This document shows, piece by piece, positions 46,554 to 55,988 of a stretch of DNA of 64,000 bases (the stretch's first letter is position 1; every line of letters begins with the position of its first letter). The stretch lies in contig NZ_JAAIIG010000007.1 of the NCBI RefSeq assembly GCF_012932375.1, positions 1 through 64,000 on the forward strand, read 5' to 3'. The translations under genes were made by a program, and so were the position numbers. This stretch comes from Bifidobacterium olomucense. Its GTDB lineage: Bacteria; Actinomycetota; Actinomycetes; Actinomycetales; Bifidobacteriaceae. Below the pieces are notes generated by a model. The model had not been told where the DNA came from, searched no databases, and saw only the letters and a list, made by a program, of their open reading frames with translations.

Positions 46554-47222
46554 ATGACCGTCAATCTATACGATGTCACTGCCGACCTCACCCCGGAAGG
46601 ACTGGTGGAATGGCAGCGCATGGTTGCCGGCGAGGTCTATGAGGATTCCCACCCGGAAATCGAACGCAAGCGCGTGGAGGCCAAGAAACTGTTCCGCGCT
46701 TACAACCAGCTTGATTACGATCAGGAGGCCGAACGCCGTGCGATTATGGAGCAGTTGTTCGCCGCAGTCGGCGAGGACGTATTCATCGAGCCGAACTTCC
46801 GCTGTGAGATGGGCCGCAACATCACCATCGGATCTCATGCCTACATCAATTTCGATTGCGTAATGCTCGACAACGCACCGATCACTTTGGGCGACTACGT
46901 ATGGATCGCGCCGATGGTGGGCCTCTTCGCCACCAATCATTCGCTTGATTTCGAAGAGCGTAAGAACGGTGCCTGCCAAGCCAAGCCGATTGTGATTGAG
47001 GACGGCGTGTGGCTTGGCGGCCATGTGACCGTGCTCGGCGGTGTGACCATCGGCCGCGGCTCGGTAATCGGTGCAGGCTCGGTGGTCACCAAGGATATTC
47101 CGGCCGGCGTGGTCGCGGTAGGCAACCCGGCCCGCGTACTTCGCCCGATCACCGAAGCGGACAAAACCGGTTTCTGCGAGCGCATCGCCGCACGCAATAT
47201 CGTTGCATCCAATCAGCTATGA
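46554..47222 (+). CDS. LacA/Maa-type hexapeptide acetyltransferase
   Basis: This 222-aa enzyme transfers acetyl from acetyl-CoA to a sugar hydroxyl. The left-handed beta-helix is visible as hexapeptide repeats, with the active-site region FATNHSLDFEERKNG and the conserved VWLGGHVTVLGGVTIGRGSV. AAAGGAG precedes the ATG at 46554. A second member of the family is encoded at 52786. Maltose or galactoside acetyltransferase specificity cannot be decided. Confidence 0.9.
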   Translation: MTVNLYDVTADLTPEGLVEWQRMVAGEVYEDSHPEIERKRVEAKKLFRAYNQLDYDQEAERRAIMEQLFAAVGEDVFIEPNFRCEMGRNITIGSHAYINFDCVMLDNAPITLGDYVWIAPMVGLFATNHSLDFEERKNGACQAKPIVIEDGVWLGGHVTVLGGVTIGRGSVIGAGSVVTKDIPAGVVAVGNPARVLRPITEADKTGFCERIAARNIVASNQL

Positions 47223-47343
47223 GATGAATATGACACGCCGCACGCACGAAACGTCATCCTTGCATATATAGTTCATTTTGAGATATATCGGCTTGCGATA
47301 TTACTGAGTGAACCATAGGAATGCCATATCAAGGAGAAACAAG

Positions 47344-47865
47344 ATGAAGACTCTGGTGCTCGTATTCCACCCGTCTCTGAAGGGCCAGTCCCACGTCAAC
47401 GCCGCTCTGGCCGAAGCCGCCGAGGGCTTGGAGAACGTGACCGTGCGCGATGAGTATGCGCTGTACCCAGACGGCAAGATCGATGTCAAGGCCGAACAGG
47501 CCGCCATCGATGCCGCCGACCGTGTGGCGTTCCAGTTCCCGCTGTACTGGTTCTCCTCCCCCGCCCTGCTGAAAACCTGGGAGGACGACGTGCTGGAGCA
47601 CGGCTGGGCATACGGCTCCGAGGGCCATGCTTTCGAAGGCAAGGAGTTCGGCGTGGCCGTCTCCACCGGCTCGCCGGAATCCGCCTACCAGCCGGAAGGC
47701 TCCAACAAGTTCGTCATCGACCAGGTGCTCGTGCCGTTCCAGGGAACCGCCAACTACGTCAACGCCACGTGGCTCAAGCCGTTCGTGACTTTCGGTTCCT
47801 TCGGCATCACCGATGAGGCTCTGGCCGAGTCCGTCAAGAGCTACAAGGATTACCTGACCAAGTAA
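47344..47865 (+). CDS. NAD(P)H oxidoreductase, flavodoxin-like fold (KefG/MdaB group)
   Basis: This 173-aa flavoprotein is a predicted quinone or electrophile reductase. The FMN phosphate region KTLVLVFHPSLKGQSHVN opens the protein, followed by the typical FQFPLYWFSSPALLKTWED. CAAGGAG precedes the ATG at 47344. A terminator follows. A paralogue with matching motifs lies at 51913. Confidence 0.9.
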   Translation: MKTLVLVFHPSLKGQSHVNAALAEAAEGLENVTVRDEYALYPDGKIDVKAEQAAIDAADRVAFQFPLYWFSSPALLKTWEDDVLEHGWAYGSEGHAFEGKEFGVAVSTGSPESAYQPEGSNKFVIDQVLVPFQGTANYVNATWLKPFVTFGSFGITDEALAESVKSYKDYLTK

Positions 47866-47886
47866 CCTCGGGTTTCCTCAATCATC

Positions 47887-47918
47887 ACGGCTCCTTCCAC
47901 TGTGAAGGAGCCGTTTTT
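47887..47918 (+). terminator. Terminator of the NAD(P)H oxidoreductase gene
   Basis: ACGGCTCCTTC/GAAGGAGCCGT, an 11-bp perfect stem with a 6-nt loop, runs into TTTTT. Confidence 0.93.
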
Positions 47919-47946
47919 GCATGCATACGCATCCGATGCATCACAA

Positions 47947-48877
47947 TCAATACAGCGGCAACACCAAATCGGCATCTTCAAGATACGGGCGGCACACTTC
48001 GGCGCAATACTGCCAAATACGATGCTCACCTTCTTCGGATATCCATTTCGGATTGATGCGCTTGCGCCGCTTATTGCCCCAGAATTCGCCGCCTTTCCCC
48101 TCGACAAGGGGTGAAGTAGCCATCATCACACTGGTTCGCGCCCCATATCGCGCGGTGCGAATAAACGGCAGCCACAATACAAGCAATGGCAGCATCCACG
48201 GAGACTTTCGCATTGATTCGCGCTGCAACGAGGTCGCAGCCGATCCGGGTTCCACAGTATTCGCCGTAACATTGCGCACACCAGCCGCTTTGAGCTGCGC
48301 ATCGAACTGTCGCATCAACCACCAGACATACAGTTTGGAGAGTCCGTAAGCGCGAACCATCGAATAATGACGCTCCAGTTCGATATCATCAAGCATCGGC
48401 CGTCCACCCTGACGATAGGATTCGCTGGCCACGGTGACGATGCGCGCGGATTTACTGCGCTTGAGTACCGGCAGCAGCAGATTGGTCAGCAGAAACGGCG
48501 CAAGCGTATTGATGGCGAACGTCTTCTCATGACCTTCCGCCGTGACTTCCCGTTCGGAGCCGAATTGCCCGCCAGCATTATTGACAAGCACGTCGAGTCG
48601 GTCGTAAGTGGCGGTGATCGCGTTTGCGAATCGCACGACTTCACTCATCAGCGACAAGTCGGCTACATGAGCTCGTACATTGTGATTGCCGGTTCGCTCG
48701 ACGATCCAGTCACGCACTTCCTGTGTTTTTTTGGGGATTGCGACCATGCATGATGATCATATGCCCCTGGGCGGCGAGCGCAAGCGCCGTCTGTTTGCCG
48801 ATACCACTGGATGCGCCGGTGACCAGAATGACTTTGCCGGCAAATGTCGCGTTGTCGGGTTGTTTCGTATTGTCCAT
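47947..48877 (-). pseudogene. Short-chain dehydrogenase (SDR) with a frameshift at an A7 tract
   Basis: The N-terminal segment from ATG 48877 encodes FAGKVILVTGASSGIGKQTA, the NAD-binding glycine motif, and continues to HGRNPQK. It then shifts frame at seven A residues (48726-48732 as T on the plus strand). The downstream frame resumes with TQEVRDWIVERTG, VLVNNAGGQFG and the catalytic YGLSKLYVWWL. One A fewer would restore a full ~310-aa protein. It is divergent from a TetR gene. A sequencing error or phase variation at the homopolymer are alternatives to true decay. Confidence 0.82.
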
Positions 48878-48999
48878 GGCAGTCGATCATGCTTTCCGAT
48901 TATGATGTAACAAGTGTGACATCATTGACGATAGCCATCAAGTTTCAGTGACCGCAAGGTGCCACGGCACGGCGATGACAGAACGAAAGGAATTGTGAC

Positions 49000-49647
49000 A
49001 TGGCGCATGCACCTCAGACTGGGGCATCAGATCGGCAGTCCGCAGATGACGGCGACGGCATCAAAGCCCGCAGACTCGCCACCCTGCATCGCAATAACGA
49101 GGAATCGAACGCTTTTGTACGCGAATGCATCGAAGCCGCGCTCATTCAGCTTATGGAAACGAAACCGTTCGAATCAATCACCGTCACCGACATCGCCAAA
49201 CGAGCCGGAGTCTCCCGCAATGCCTACTACCGTAACTACACCTCGAAAGAAGCGATTTTAGATGGTTTTCTCTCCGCCATTTTCGAGCGAATCAATCAAA
49301 GCCTATTGCAATACGATCCGATGACACAAACCCGCGAAGCTTGGCTGGCCATGCTTGTCGGCGTACGCAGCATCGCGCCGCAGTATCGACTCATTCTTGA
49401 AGCAGGCCAAGGCGCGCGCATTCGCGAGGGGATGCGTGCGAGCATGAACCGCAGCTCCGAACGCAGTCAGATTGGCCCGCGTTATGCTGCCTGTTATTGG
49501 GCGGGCGCGCTATGCGAAGTCATCGACCAGTGGGTGCTCAACGACATGGATGCACCTGACGAAACGCTGGCCGACATCATGACCGATCTCATGCTTCATG
49601 GCGTCGCCACCGCCGAGCGCTACCATACCGGATGCCAAGCAGCCTGA
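49000..49647 (+). CDS. TetR/AcrR-family transcriptional regulator
   Basis: This 215-aa repressor-type regulator has the helix-turn-helix SITVTDIAKRAGVSRNAYYRNY near residues 60-82, followed by a variable ligand-binding domain. AAAGGAA precedes the ATG. It is divergent from the SDR pseudogene with 122 bases between, so it probably controls that gene and itself. Confidence 0.88.
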   Translation: MAHAPQTGASDRQSADDGDGIKARRLATLHRNNEESNAFVRECIEAALIQLMETKPFESITVTDIAKRAGVSRNAYYRNYTSKEAILDGFLSAIFERINQSLLQYDPMTQTREAWLAMLVGVRSIAPQYRLILEAGQGARIREGMRASMNRSSERSQIGPRYAACYWAGALCEVIDQWVLNDMDAPDETLADIMTDLMLHGVATAERYHTGCQAA

Positions 49648-49662
49648 CCAGCGAGCCTTACC

Positions 49663-50628
49663 TCACAGTCGGTCGGCGACCAAAGCGCAATGCTCTCGCA
49701 CCACGGCAGCGGAAGCGCGGAATTTCGCGAGCTCCTCATCGCTCAGATGAAGGTCTACAAAATCGCCTACGCCACTGCCGTCAAGCGCGACCGGGAGCGA
49801 CAGGAATACATCGCGCTCATCGTATTCATATTCGCCGCTGATCAACGTGGATACGGACACCACGCTGCGCTCGTTCCAGAGCATCGTTCGAATCAACCCG
49901 GCGACGGTGGCGGCAATGCCGTAGCTGGTTCCGCCGCGCAATCCTTTGATATCAAGGCCGCGCTTGCGGGTCTGCTCCTCGATGCCGGCCAGTGTGACGC
50001 CCGGATATCGGTCGCGATTGTCTTCCAGATACTGCGCGAACGATTTACCGATGAACGAAACCGTGGACCATGGCACGAATTGTGAGTCGCCATGCTCACC
50101 GATCACATACCCCGACACCAGTCTGGGATCGAGATGCGTGGTTGTGCCGATAATCGCTTTCATACGGGAGGTATCAAGCGCAGCACCCGAACCGAATACC
50201 TGCGCGCGCGGCAAACCGGTGCGTCGCCACGCGAACCAGCTCAACACATCGACCGGGTTCGACACCATGATCAAAATGCCGTCAAAACCCGAATCCTTGA
50301 TGTGCTTCAGTATAGGGTCCACAATGTCGATGGCCGCATCGAGTTCCTGCATACGGGTCTCGCCTGGCTTCGGTTTCGGCCCAGCCGTGATGACCACCAC
50401 ATCAGCACTGGTGCAATCCTCCCAATCACCCTGACGAATGGTGATGAATCGGCCGAGGAATTCGGAGCCATCAGCCAAATCCATAGCCAAGCCTTTTGCT
50501 TTGTTTGGATTATGGTTGATGAGCACCAGCTCATTGCACAGCCCCTGTTCCACAATGGCGCTGGCCACCGCCGACCCCACGCTGCCAGTGCCTACAATCA
50601 CCACCCGATTGTGATGCGACGCAATCAC
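49663..50628 (-). CDS. ldh: L-lactate dehydrogenase family protein
   Basis: This NAD-dependent 2-hydroxyacid dehydrogenase (321 aa) has the N-terminal RVVIVGTGSVGSAVASAI, the substrate-loop region GPKPKPGETRMQELDAA, MVSNPVDVLSW, and the active-site histidine in IGEHGDSQF. Reduction of pyruvate to L-lactate is the family role; the unusual MQELD segment after the loop Arg may indicate another 2-oxo acid. The GTG at 50628 was chosen because AAGGAAAG precedes it and the length fits; an upstream TTG at 50679 is possible. Confidence 0.88.
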   Translation of the reverse strand: MIASHHNRVVIVGTGSVGSAVASAIVEQGLCNELVLINHNPNKAKGLAMDLADGSEFLGRFITIRQGDWEDCTSADVVVITAGPKPKPGETRMQELDAAIDIVDPILKHIKDSGFDGILIMVSNPVDVLSWFAWRRTGLPRAQVFGSGAALDTSRMKAIIGTTTHLDPRLVSGYVIGEHGDSQFVPWSTVSFIGKSFAQYLEDNRDRYPGVTLAGIEEQTRKRGLDIKGLRGGTSYGIAATVAGLIRTMLWNERSVVSVSTLISGEYEYDERDVFLSLPVALDGSGVGDFVDLHLSDEELAKFRASAAVVREHCALVADRL

Positions 50629-50692
50629 AAGCTTTCCTTTCCCTACGCGAGCTTTCCCGCAACTCGCAACCTCTGCCAAGAACCGACCCGCA

Positions 50693-51478
50693 TCACTTCA
50701 CTGCGGTGAAGAAGAAGCGCGGGAACGGGAAGATAACGCTGCCGTCCGACCGGGTCGGGTAGGCTTCACGCACTTGGGCAAATACCTTGGATTCAAACAC
50801 GTTGCGAGCGGCATCATCCGGCAGCGCTTGCAGATATGGGCGCAGTCCGGTGCCGCGATACCAATCCATGATCGCCTCATGCGAAGGCAGCGTATGCATA
50901 TACGAGGTCTTCCACATGCGGAAACGCGCCGCGTGCTCATGCAGCAATTCCCAATATTCAGGCGGCGTCAGATTATAGAATTCCCTCTGTTGCGGCAATC
51001 GATCCGCATATTCCGACGAATGCACGATTCCGGCGATGATGCGATGAATCGGCTCCTCATAGTTCATCGGCGTCTGCACGGCAAGCATGCCGCCATGCTT
51101 GAGCTTGGCAAGCAATGCCGGAATCAGTCGTTCATGATTCGGCACCCATTGGATGCAGGCATTGGAGAACACCACGTCAAAATCACCGGGCAGTGCGGCT
51201 AGCGCTTCCGGATTTGACGCATCGCACAGCGCGAAATCGATATCAGGGTGTGCTTTGCGCGCGGCTTCAATCATCTCCGGCGAATTATCGACGCCGAGAA
51301 TCATTGCCTTTGGATAGCGTTCGCGCAGCACGGCCGTGCTATTGCCCGGCCCACAGCCAATATCGAGCACACGATTGACCGTGCCATCATCAGGAGGCAG
51401 CTGCATTGCCAAGTCGCGCGAGGGCTGTGTGCGCTCGTTCTTGAAACGAAGGTACTGTTCGGAATCCCATACAACCAT
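50693..51478 (-). CDS. tam: Trans-aconitate 2-methyltransferase-like SAM methyltransferase
   Basis: This 261-aa class I methyltransferase aligns with Tam from the first residues (VVWDSEQYLRFKNERTQP). The SAM-binding motif is VLDIGCGPGNSTAVL, followed by LGVDNSPEMIEAA and VVFSNACIQWVPNH. Tam methylates trans-aconitate, a spontaneous by-product of the citrate cycle enzyme aconitase. The ATG at 51478 fits the family start; a GTG three codons earlier is possible. It lies 64 bases upstream of the lactate dehydrogenase gene on the same strand. Confidence 0.85.
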   Translation of the reverse strand: MVVWDSEQYLRFKNERTQPSRDLAMQLPPDDGTVNRVLDIGCGPGNSTAVLRERYPKAMILGVDNSPEMIEAARKAHPDIDFALCDASNPEALAALPGDFDVVFSNACIQWVPNHERLIPALLAKLKHGGMLAVQTPMNYEEPIHRIIAGIVHSSEYADRLPQQREFYNLTPPEYWELLHEHAARFRMWKTSYMHTLPSHEAIMDWYRGTGLRPYLQALPDDAARNVFESKVFAQVREAYPTRSDGSVIFPFPRFFFTAVK

Positions 51479-51912
51479 GCGGCTCACGCTAGCCCGAGAG
51501 CCCTGTAGCGTCCATATTACCGATCATATTTCGAACAATTCTTACTGAGTACATATCGGATTCAATCAGCATCTCCGCGGTCCATAAATGACCACTTTCA
51601 CCACAGTCATCAGGCCATGAGCTGCGCACTATTAACCTATTTCTCTTCTTTTGCTCCGTTGTGTTCGCACAATTCAAGGAAAAACACCCGGCCGCCGTGT
51701 AGTGCGCAACCCACTAAGACCAAGAATCGTTGCAATTCCGCCATTTGCTTTATCTGCAACTTGTTATGACCATCAGAATCCTCTGCACAATTTGCGGTTT
51801 CTACTTGATTCGCCACGTTGTGCGCAACAATTACTCATCATTCGCCTTGCTCGCGTCCACAAACCAGCGAAAGTACCATAGATACCAAGTCAATTCACAA
51901 GGAGCAGTCACC
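51479..51912. promoter_or_regulatory. Intergenic region upstream of the second NAD(P)H oxidoreductase
   Basis: No gene is supported in 434 bases. The motif GTGCGCAAC occurs at 51702-51710 and 51820-51828, with related TGCGCAC and TTCGCACAA nearby, which could be regulator sites. No clear promoter was picked. Confidence 0.3.
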
Positions 51913-52443
51913 ATGAAGACCTTGGTACTAGTATTTCACCCGAATATGGCGAAGTCCCACGCCAATGCGGCGTTGATGGCGGCAGCGCAAGCCCTACCCG
52001 ACGACGACGGCTCTACGGTCACCGTGCGCGACGAATATGCGCAATACCCGGATGGCCGCATCGACATCGCAGCCGAGCAGCGTCTCATCGAGTCGCATGA
52101 CCGCATCGTATTGCAGTTCCCGCTATACTGGTACTCCTCCCCCGCCCTGCTCAAGGAATGGGAGGATCAAGTGCTGGCATTTGGATGGGCATATGGGCCG
52201 GACGGCAGGGCGCTTGAAAGCAAGGAAATCACGGTAGCCACCACGGCCGGCGGCCCGGAAAGCGAATATCAGACGGAGGACAACGGTGCCACCATGCGCG
52301 AAGTGCTCTCGCCATACCGCATGATGGCCCGTTACGTACATGCCACATGGCGCGAACCGTTCGTAGTGTTTGGCGCGATGGAGCTCTCCGACGAGGCACT
52401 GGCCGAAACCGCCAAGCAGTATCAAACATTCCTTACAGACTGA
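51913..52443 (+). CDS. NAD(P)H oxidoreductase, flavodoxin-like fold (paralogue of 47344-47865)
   Basis: This 176-aa flavoprotein shares KTLVLVFHPN, YPDGRIDIAAEQ and LQFPLYWYSSPALLKEWED with the other copy. It lacks a signal peptide and is cytoplasmic. CAAGGAG precedes the ATG at 51913. An acetyltransferase of the LacA family follows downstream, as happens in front of the first copy but in reverse order. Confidence 0.9.
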   Translation: MKTLVLVFHPNMAKSHANAALMAAAQALPDDDGSTVTVRDEYAQYPDGRIDIAAEQRLIESHDRIVLQFPLYWYSSPALLKEWEDQVLAFGWAYGPDGRALESKEITVATTAGGPESEYQTEDNGATMREVLSPYRMMARYVHATWREPFVVFGAMELSDEALAETAKQYQTFLTD

Positions 52444-52785
52444 AAGACCGATGAACTTCCGGACAGAAAACGGCTGGGTCCAAGGTCACTGTCAATGAGC
52501 CCCATTGACACGGATTTCCCATCCTGCCTTCCACAGGCGCGTAGCTTCATTACCGCCTACGAACGATAGGACACTGTCTCCGAGTTCCCCGAACGCCAAT
52601 CCACTTCATCGCTTCGCGCAGTACTGCCTGTAGCAGTTCCAAAACCGGCAGTACTGCGCGAAGATCCACCCGTCGCAGACCACTTCGGCGTACTGTTGGA
52701 CACCCAGCCGGCCAACTCTATAGCGTCTATACTGGAATGATAACGCAAACATCATTGCAATTACTGGAATAGCGAGGCGGCAATC
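52444..52785. other. Intergenic region with a 17-bp inverted repeat
   Basis: No gene is supported in 342 bases. CTTCGCGCAGTACTGCC (52612-52628) has its perfect complement at 52647-52663; the GCAGTACTGC within each arm is itself a palindrome. It lies about 120 bases upstream of the acetyltransferase gene and could be a terminator of the oxidoreductase transcript or a regulator site. Confidence 0.6.
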
Positions 52786-53394
52786 ATGGATAATGCAAAG
52801 AGGTGCGAGGAACAACTCCCCTATCATTACGACGACCCGAGCATCATGGACGGTCAGCTCGAATATCAGGAAAAACTCTGGGAGTTCAACCAGACGCATC
52901 CCACGGACCAAGCCGGCAAGCAGAAGCTCCTCAGGGAGATGTTCGCCGAAATCGGCGAAGGTTGCCATGTTGAGACGCCGGCGCACGCGAACTGGGGCTT
53001 CCATCATGTGCATATGGGCAAAGGCGTCTACTGCAACGTGAACTTCACCTGCGTGGATGACGCAGACATCACCATCGGCGACTGGTGCATGTTCGGCCCG
53101 AACGTGGTCATCGCCACGGCCGGCCACCCCGTGTTGCCGGTGCTGCGCGAACACCACTACGTCTATGCGATTCCGGTCACGATCGGCCGCAATGTTTGGA
53201 TCGGCGCGAATGTGACTATCCTGCCGGGTGTAACTATTGGCGATAACTGCGTCATCGGTGCCGGCTCGGTGGTGAGCCGTGATATTCCGGCAAACTCCGT
53301 AGCCTACGGCGTGCCCTGCAAGGTCGCGCGCCCGATCGGTGAGAAAGACAGAGATTATTACTGCAAGAATCGCAAGCTCGACGTGTGGGATTAG
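52786..53394 (+). CDS. LacA/Maa-type hexapeptide acetyltransferase
   Basis: This 202-aa enzyme begins with the N-terminal helical domain ([19 protein letters not shown]) typical of maltose/galactoside acetyltransferases. The catalytic histidine is in [12 protein letters not shown] and the beta-helix in [27 protein letters not shown] precedes the ATG. The acceptor sugar is unknown. It converges on the 3-hydroxyacyl-CoA dehydrogenase gene with a 27-bp gap and no visible terminator. Confidence 0.92.
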   Translation: MDNAKRCEEQLPYHYDDPSIMDGQLEYQEKLWEFNQTHPTDQAGKQKLLREMFAEIGEGCHVETPAHANWGFHHVHMGKGVYCNVNFTCVDDADITIGDWCMFGPNVVIATAGHPVLPVLREHHYVYAIPVTIGRNVWIGANVTILPGVTIGDNCVIGAGSVVSRDIPANSVAYGVPCKVARPIGEKDRDYYCKNRKLDVWD

Positions 53395-53421
53395 CGGAGC
53401 CTAGGGCAGGGCTTCAGCAGG

Positions 53422-54435
53422 TTACTTTCCGGCTTCTGCCGAATCCTCCTTGAGCGCACGCAGCAACGCTTTGTCGCGCTGTTCGATGACACGCCTGCCA
53501 TCCTCGCCCTGCCAGGAGAAGAAACCACGCCCGGTTTTGGCACCGAGGTTGCCTTCCTTGACTTTTTCAGCGAGCAGAGGCGAGGGACCGGTACCGTTGT
53601 CCATGTCGTCGAACAGGTAGGTGCTGATGTTGTAGAACACGTCGAGCCCGCCCAAATCGATGCTGGCCACAGGGCCGACCAGATTCCAGCGGCGGCCGAG
53701 GCTGTATTTCATCACGTCGTCCACGGTGGCGGCGTCGGCGATGCCTTCCTGAATGATATGGAATTCCTCGCGCAATACGGCCATCTGCAGTCGGTTGCCC
53801 ACGAATCCCAGGGATTCCTTCTTGATTTTCGCCGGCTTCTTGCCGATGAGCTTCATGAGGTCGAAGGTCACGTCCACCACATGCGGGGCGGTATGGGCGC
53901 CAGGCACCACTTCCACCAACGGCATCAGCTGCGCCGGGTTCCAGAAGTGCGCCACCACGAATCGCCCGGGGCACTCAAGTACCGACTGGATTGCCGTGGG
54001 GCTCAGACCCGAAGTATTGGTGGCGAAAATCGCATCCTTTGGCGCGAACTGTTCGATTTCACGCCACACCTGCTGCTTGACTTCAAGGTTTTCCGCCACC
54101 GATTCGATGACGAAGTCGGCGCCGGCCACACCTTGCTCATAGCCAACAATCGGCGTGATACGGGCGAGCACATCCTCCACGGTCTCACCGGTGTGCAGCA
54201 GCCCGGCACCGGCGAAGGCCTCGGCATCAGCACGAATACGGCCCATCGAACGGTCCAACGAAGCCTCGCTGCGCCCGACCAGTCGCGTCTCGTAGCCGGC
54301 GAGCGCGAACTGCAACGCAATGGCATGCCCCATAGTGCCTGTGCCTACGTTCGCAATTACCTTGATATCATTCGCGTTCTTGACGTCCAGTGCCGCCGCG
54401 CCGCCATGCTCCTGTGCCATAACCGCCATCTCCAT
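53422..54435 (-). CDS. 3-hydroxyacyl-CoA dehydrogenase family protein
   Basis: This 337-aa NAD-dependent dehydrogenase has the Rossmann motif NVGTGTMGHAIALQFALAG, the catalytic His-Asn region VVAHFWNPAQLMPLVEVVPG, and GFVGNRLQMAVLREEFHI of the C-terminal domain. Relatives include 3-hydroxybutyryl-CoA, carnitine and L-gulonate dehydrogenases. No other beta-oxidation or butyrate gene is nearby, so an acyl-CoA substrate is uncertain. The start is ambiguous among three close ATGs. The MFS gene ends 48 bases upstream. Confidence 0.85.
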   Translation of the reverse strand: MEMAVMAQEHGGAAALDVKNANDIKVIANVGTGTMGHAIALQFALAGYETRLVGRSEASLDRSMGRIRADAEAFAGAGLLHTGETVEDVLARITPIVGYEQGVAGADFVIESVAENLEVKQQVWREIEQFAPKDAIFATNTSGLSPTAIQSVLECPGRFVVAHFWNPAQLMPLVEVVPGAHTAPHVVDVTFDLMKLIGKKPAKIKKESLGFVGNRLQMAVLREEFHIIQEGIADAATVDDVMKYSLGRRWNLVGPVASIDLGGLDVFYNISTYLFDDMDNGTGPSPLLAEKVKEGNLGAKTGRGFFSWQGEDGRRVIEQRDKALLRALKEDSAEAGK

Positions 54436-54483
54436 TCATCTTCGTCATTGATGATTCGGCTCAGTTCCCGATTATGCCACTGA

Positions 54484-55857
54484 TTACGCGTTCACTGCAG
54501 CTGCGGCAAACGCAGAATCCTTCCAACGCAACAGTTCGAATACCAGCACATACGCCAGCAGCAACGCGGAGGCGAGGAACACCGCTCGCAATGCGAGATC
54601 AAGCGAGGGCAGGAATGTGGCGACCACGCCGAACACCGCCACGCCGATTGCGCCGCCGACTTGACGGAACGTGTTGAACATGGCGGATGCGATGCCGGCC
54701 TGCGAAGCATCCACACTTTTCAGCACCACACCCGCCGCAGCCGGTGTGGTGATGGCCGCACCAAAACCAACCACGCTGAGCCCTGTGGCGATTACCCAAA
54801 CAGGAATCGGCTGTGGAGACAGGAACTCGAACAGGAATCCGGCGATCATAATGGACAGCCCCAAAGTAATCGAGAATTTCGAGCCACGTGCGGTCACGAT
54901 GCGCCCGCCCATCAGGTTGCCGAAGATGGTCACGAATGCGGACGGCACGAACACCAGACCGGCCGCGAACGGATTCATGTGGAGCTCATTCTGCAGGAAC
55001 ATCGTACAGATGAACACCATGCCGTACCAGTTGAAAATCATGATGAAGCCGATCTGCAGCGCCACTTGCATACCGCGAACGCGGAACAGGCCGAGCGGCA
55101 TCATTGGATACGCAACTTTGGCTTGCGAATACCCGAATGCCATGAGCGCCACCACGCCAATAATCAGCAACACCAGCGTTGCGGGCGCAGCAATGCCGGC
55201 GGAACCGACCTGAATAATGCCGGCGACCAGCGTGCTCAATCCAATCAACGCCAGCACCTGGCCAATCCAGTCGAACTTGGTCTCCCGCTTCGGTGAAGGC
55301 GCGATGCGCGGCACGACCGCCAGAATCATCAGGCAGAACGGAACATTGATAGCAAACACCAGGCTCCAGTGAACCGGCGTCAGCAATCCACCGAGCAACG
55401 GCCCCACCGCCGAGGCCGAAGCGCCGCCCGCACCCCAAAGCGCCAGCGCCCATGCGCGATAGCGGGGATTCGGACTCGCCTCATTGATCAGCGACATCGA
55501 CGCCGGCAGCAACAAAGCCGAAGCGATGCCGAGGATGCAGCGGCCAGCGACCAGCGCCATCATCGACCATGCGAAGGTGCAGAACAGCGAGGCCGCACCA
55601 AACAGCGCCGCGCCGATGATGAAAATGCGCTTGGCGCCGAACTGATCGGCCAGACTGCCCGCGAGCAGCAGCAGAGCTGCGAACAGCAAGGTGTAGCCGT
55701 CCACCACCCATTGCTGCACGGCCATATCACCGCCCAGTTCCTTGGCGATGGACGGCAGCGCCACATTGACGATGAGCACGTCCATGCCCGCCAGGAAGGA
55801 AGCGACCGCGGCCGCAGCTGTGGTGAGGTTTGAGGAAAGCTTCGATACGGAACTCAC
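54484..55857 (-). CDS. MFS drug:proton antiporter, DHA2 (EmrB/QacA) group
   Basis: This 457-aa efflux protein has about 12-14 hydrophobic spans. The DHA2 signature FLAGMDVLIVNVALPSIAKE is in the first span and QWVVDGYTLLFAALLLLAGS follows. The loop SLADQFGAKRIFI is the conserved 2-3 loop. It is divergent from an intact LysR gene with repeated ATTGGTTT sites between them, which suggests LysR control. Substrate unknown. Confidence 0.88.
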   Translation of the reverse strand: MSSVSKLSSNLTTAAAAVASFLAGMDVLIVNVALPSIAKELGGDMAVQQWVVDGYTLLFAALLLLAGSLADQFGAKRIFIIGAALFGAASLFCTFAWSMMALVAGRCILGIASALLLPASMSLINEASPNPRYRAWALALWGAGGASASAVGPLLGGLLTPVHWSLVFAINVPFCLMILAVVPRIAPSPKRETKFDWIGQVLALIGLSTLVAGIIQVGSAGIAAPATLVLLIIGVVALMAFGYSQAKVAYPMMPLGLFRVRGMQVALQIGFIMIFNWYGMVFICTMFLQNELHMNPFAAGLVFVPSAFVTIFGNLMGGRIVTARGSKFSITLGLSIMIAGFLFEFLSPQPIPVWVIATGLSVVGFGAAITTPAAAGVVLKSVDASQAGIASAMFNTFRQVGGAIGVAVFGVVATFLPSLDLALRAVFLASALLLAYVLVFELLRWKDSAFAAAAVNA

Positions 55858-55912
55858 TGGTATCCTTCATACATATACTTTTGATTACTGCGTGAGATAG
55901 TGTACGCTTGAG

Positions 55913-55974
55913 AAACATTGGAAAACATTGGTTTGTTGATGATTATTGTTTATAGTGTGTAAACCATTGGTTTA
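55913..55974. promoter_or_regulatory. LysR-type operator cluster
   Basis: AAACATTGG occurs at 55913-55921 and 55923-55931. The 15-bp palindrome TAAACCA-T-TGGTTTA lies at 55960-55974, and CATTGGTTT recurs exactly 39 bases apart (55926 and 55965). The cluster is between the divergent MFS and LysR genes and ends 14 bases before the LysR start. Confidence 0.6.
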
Positions 55975-55988
55975 TAAAAGGCTTCATC

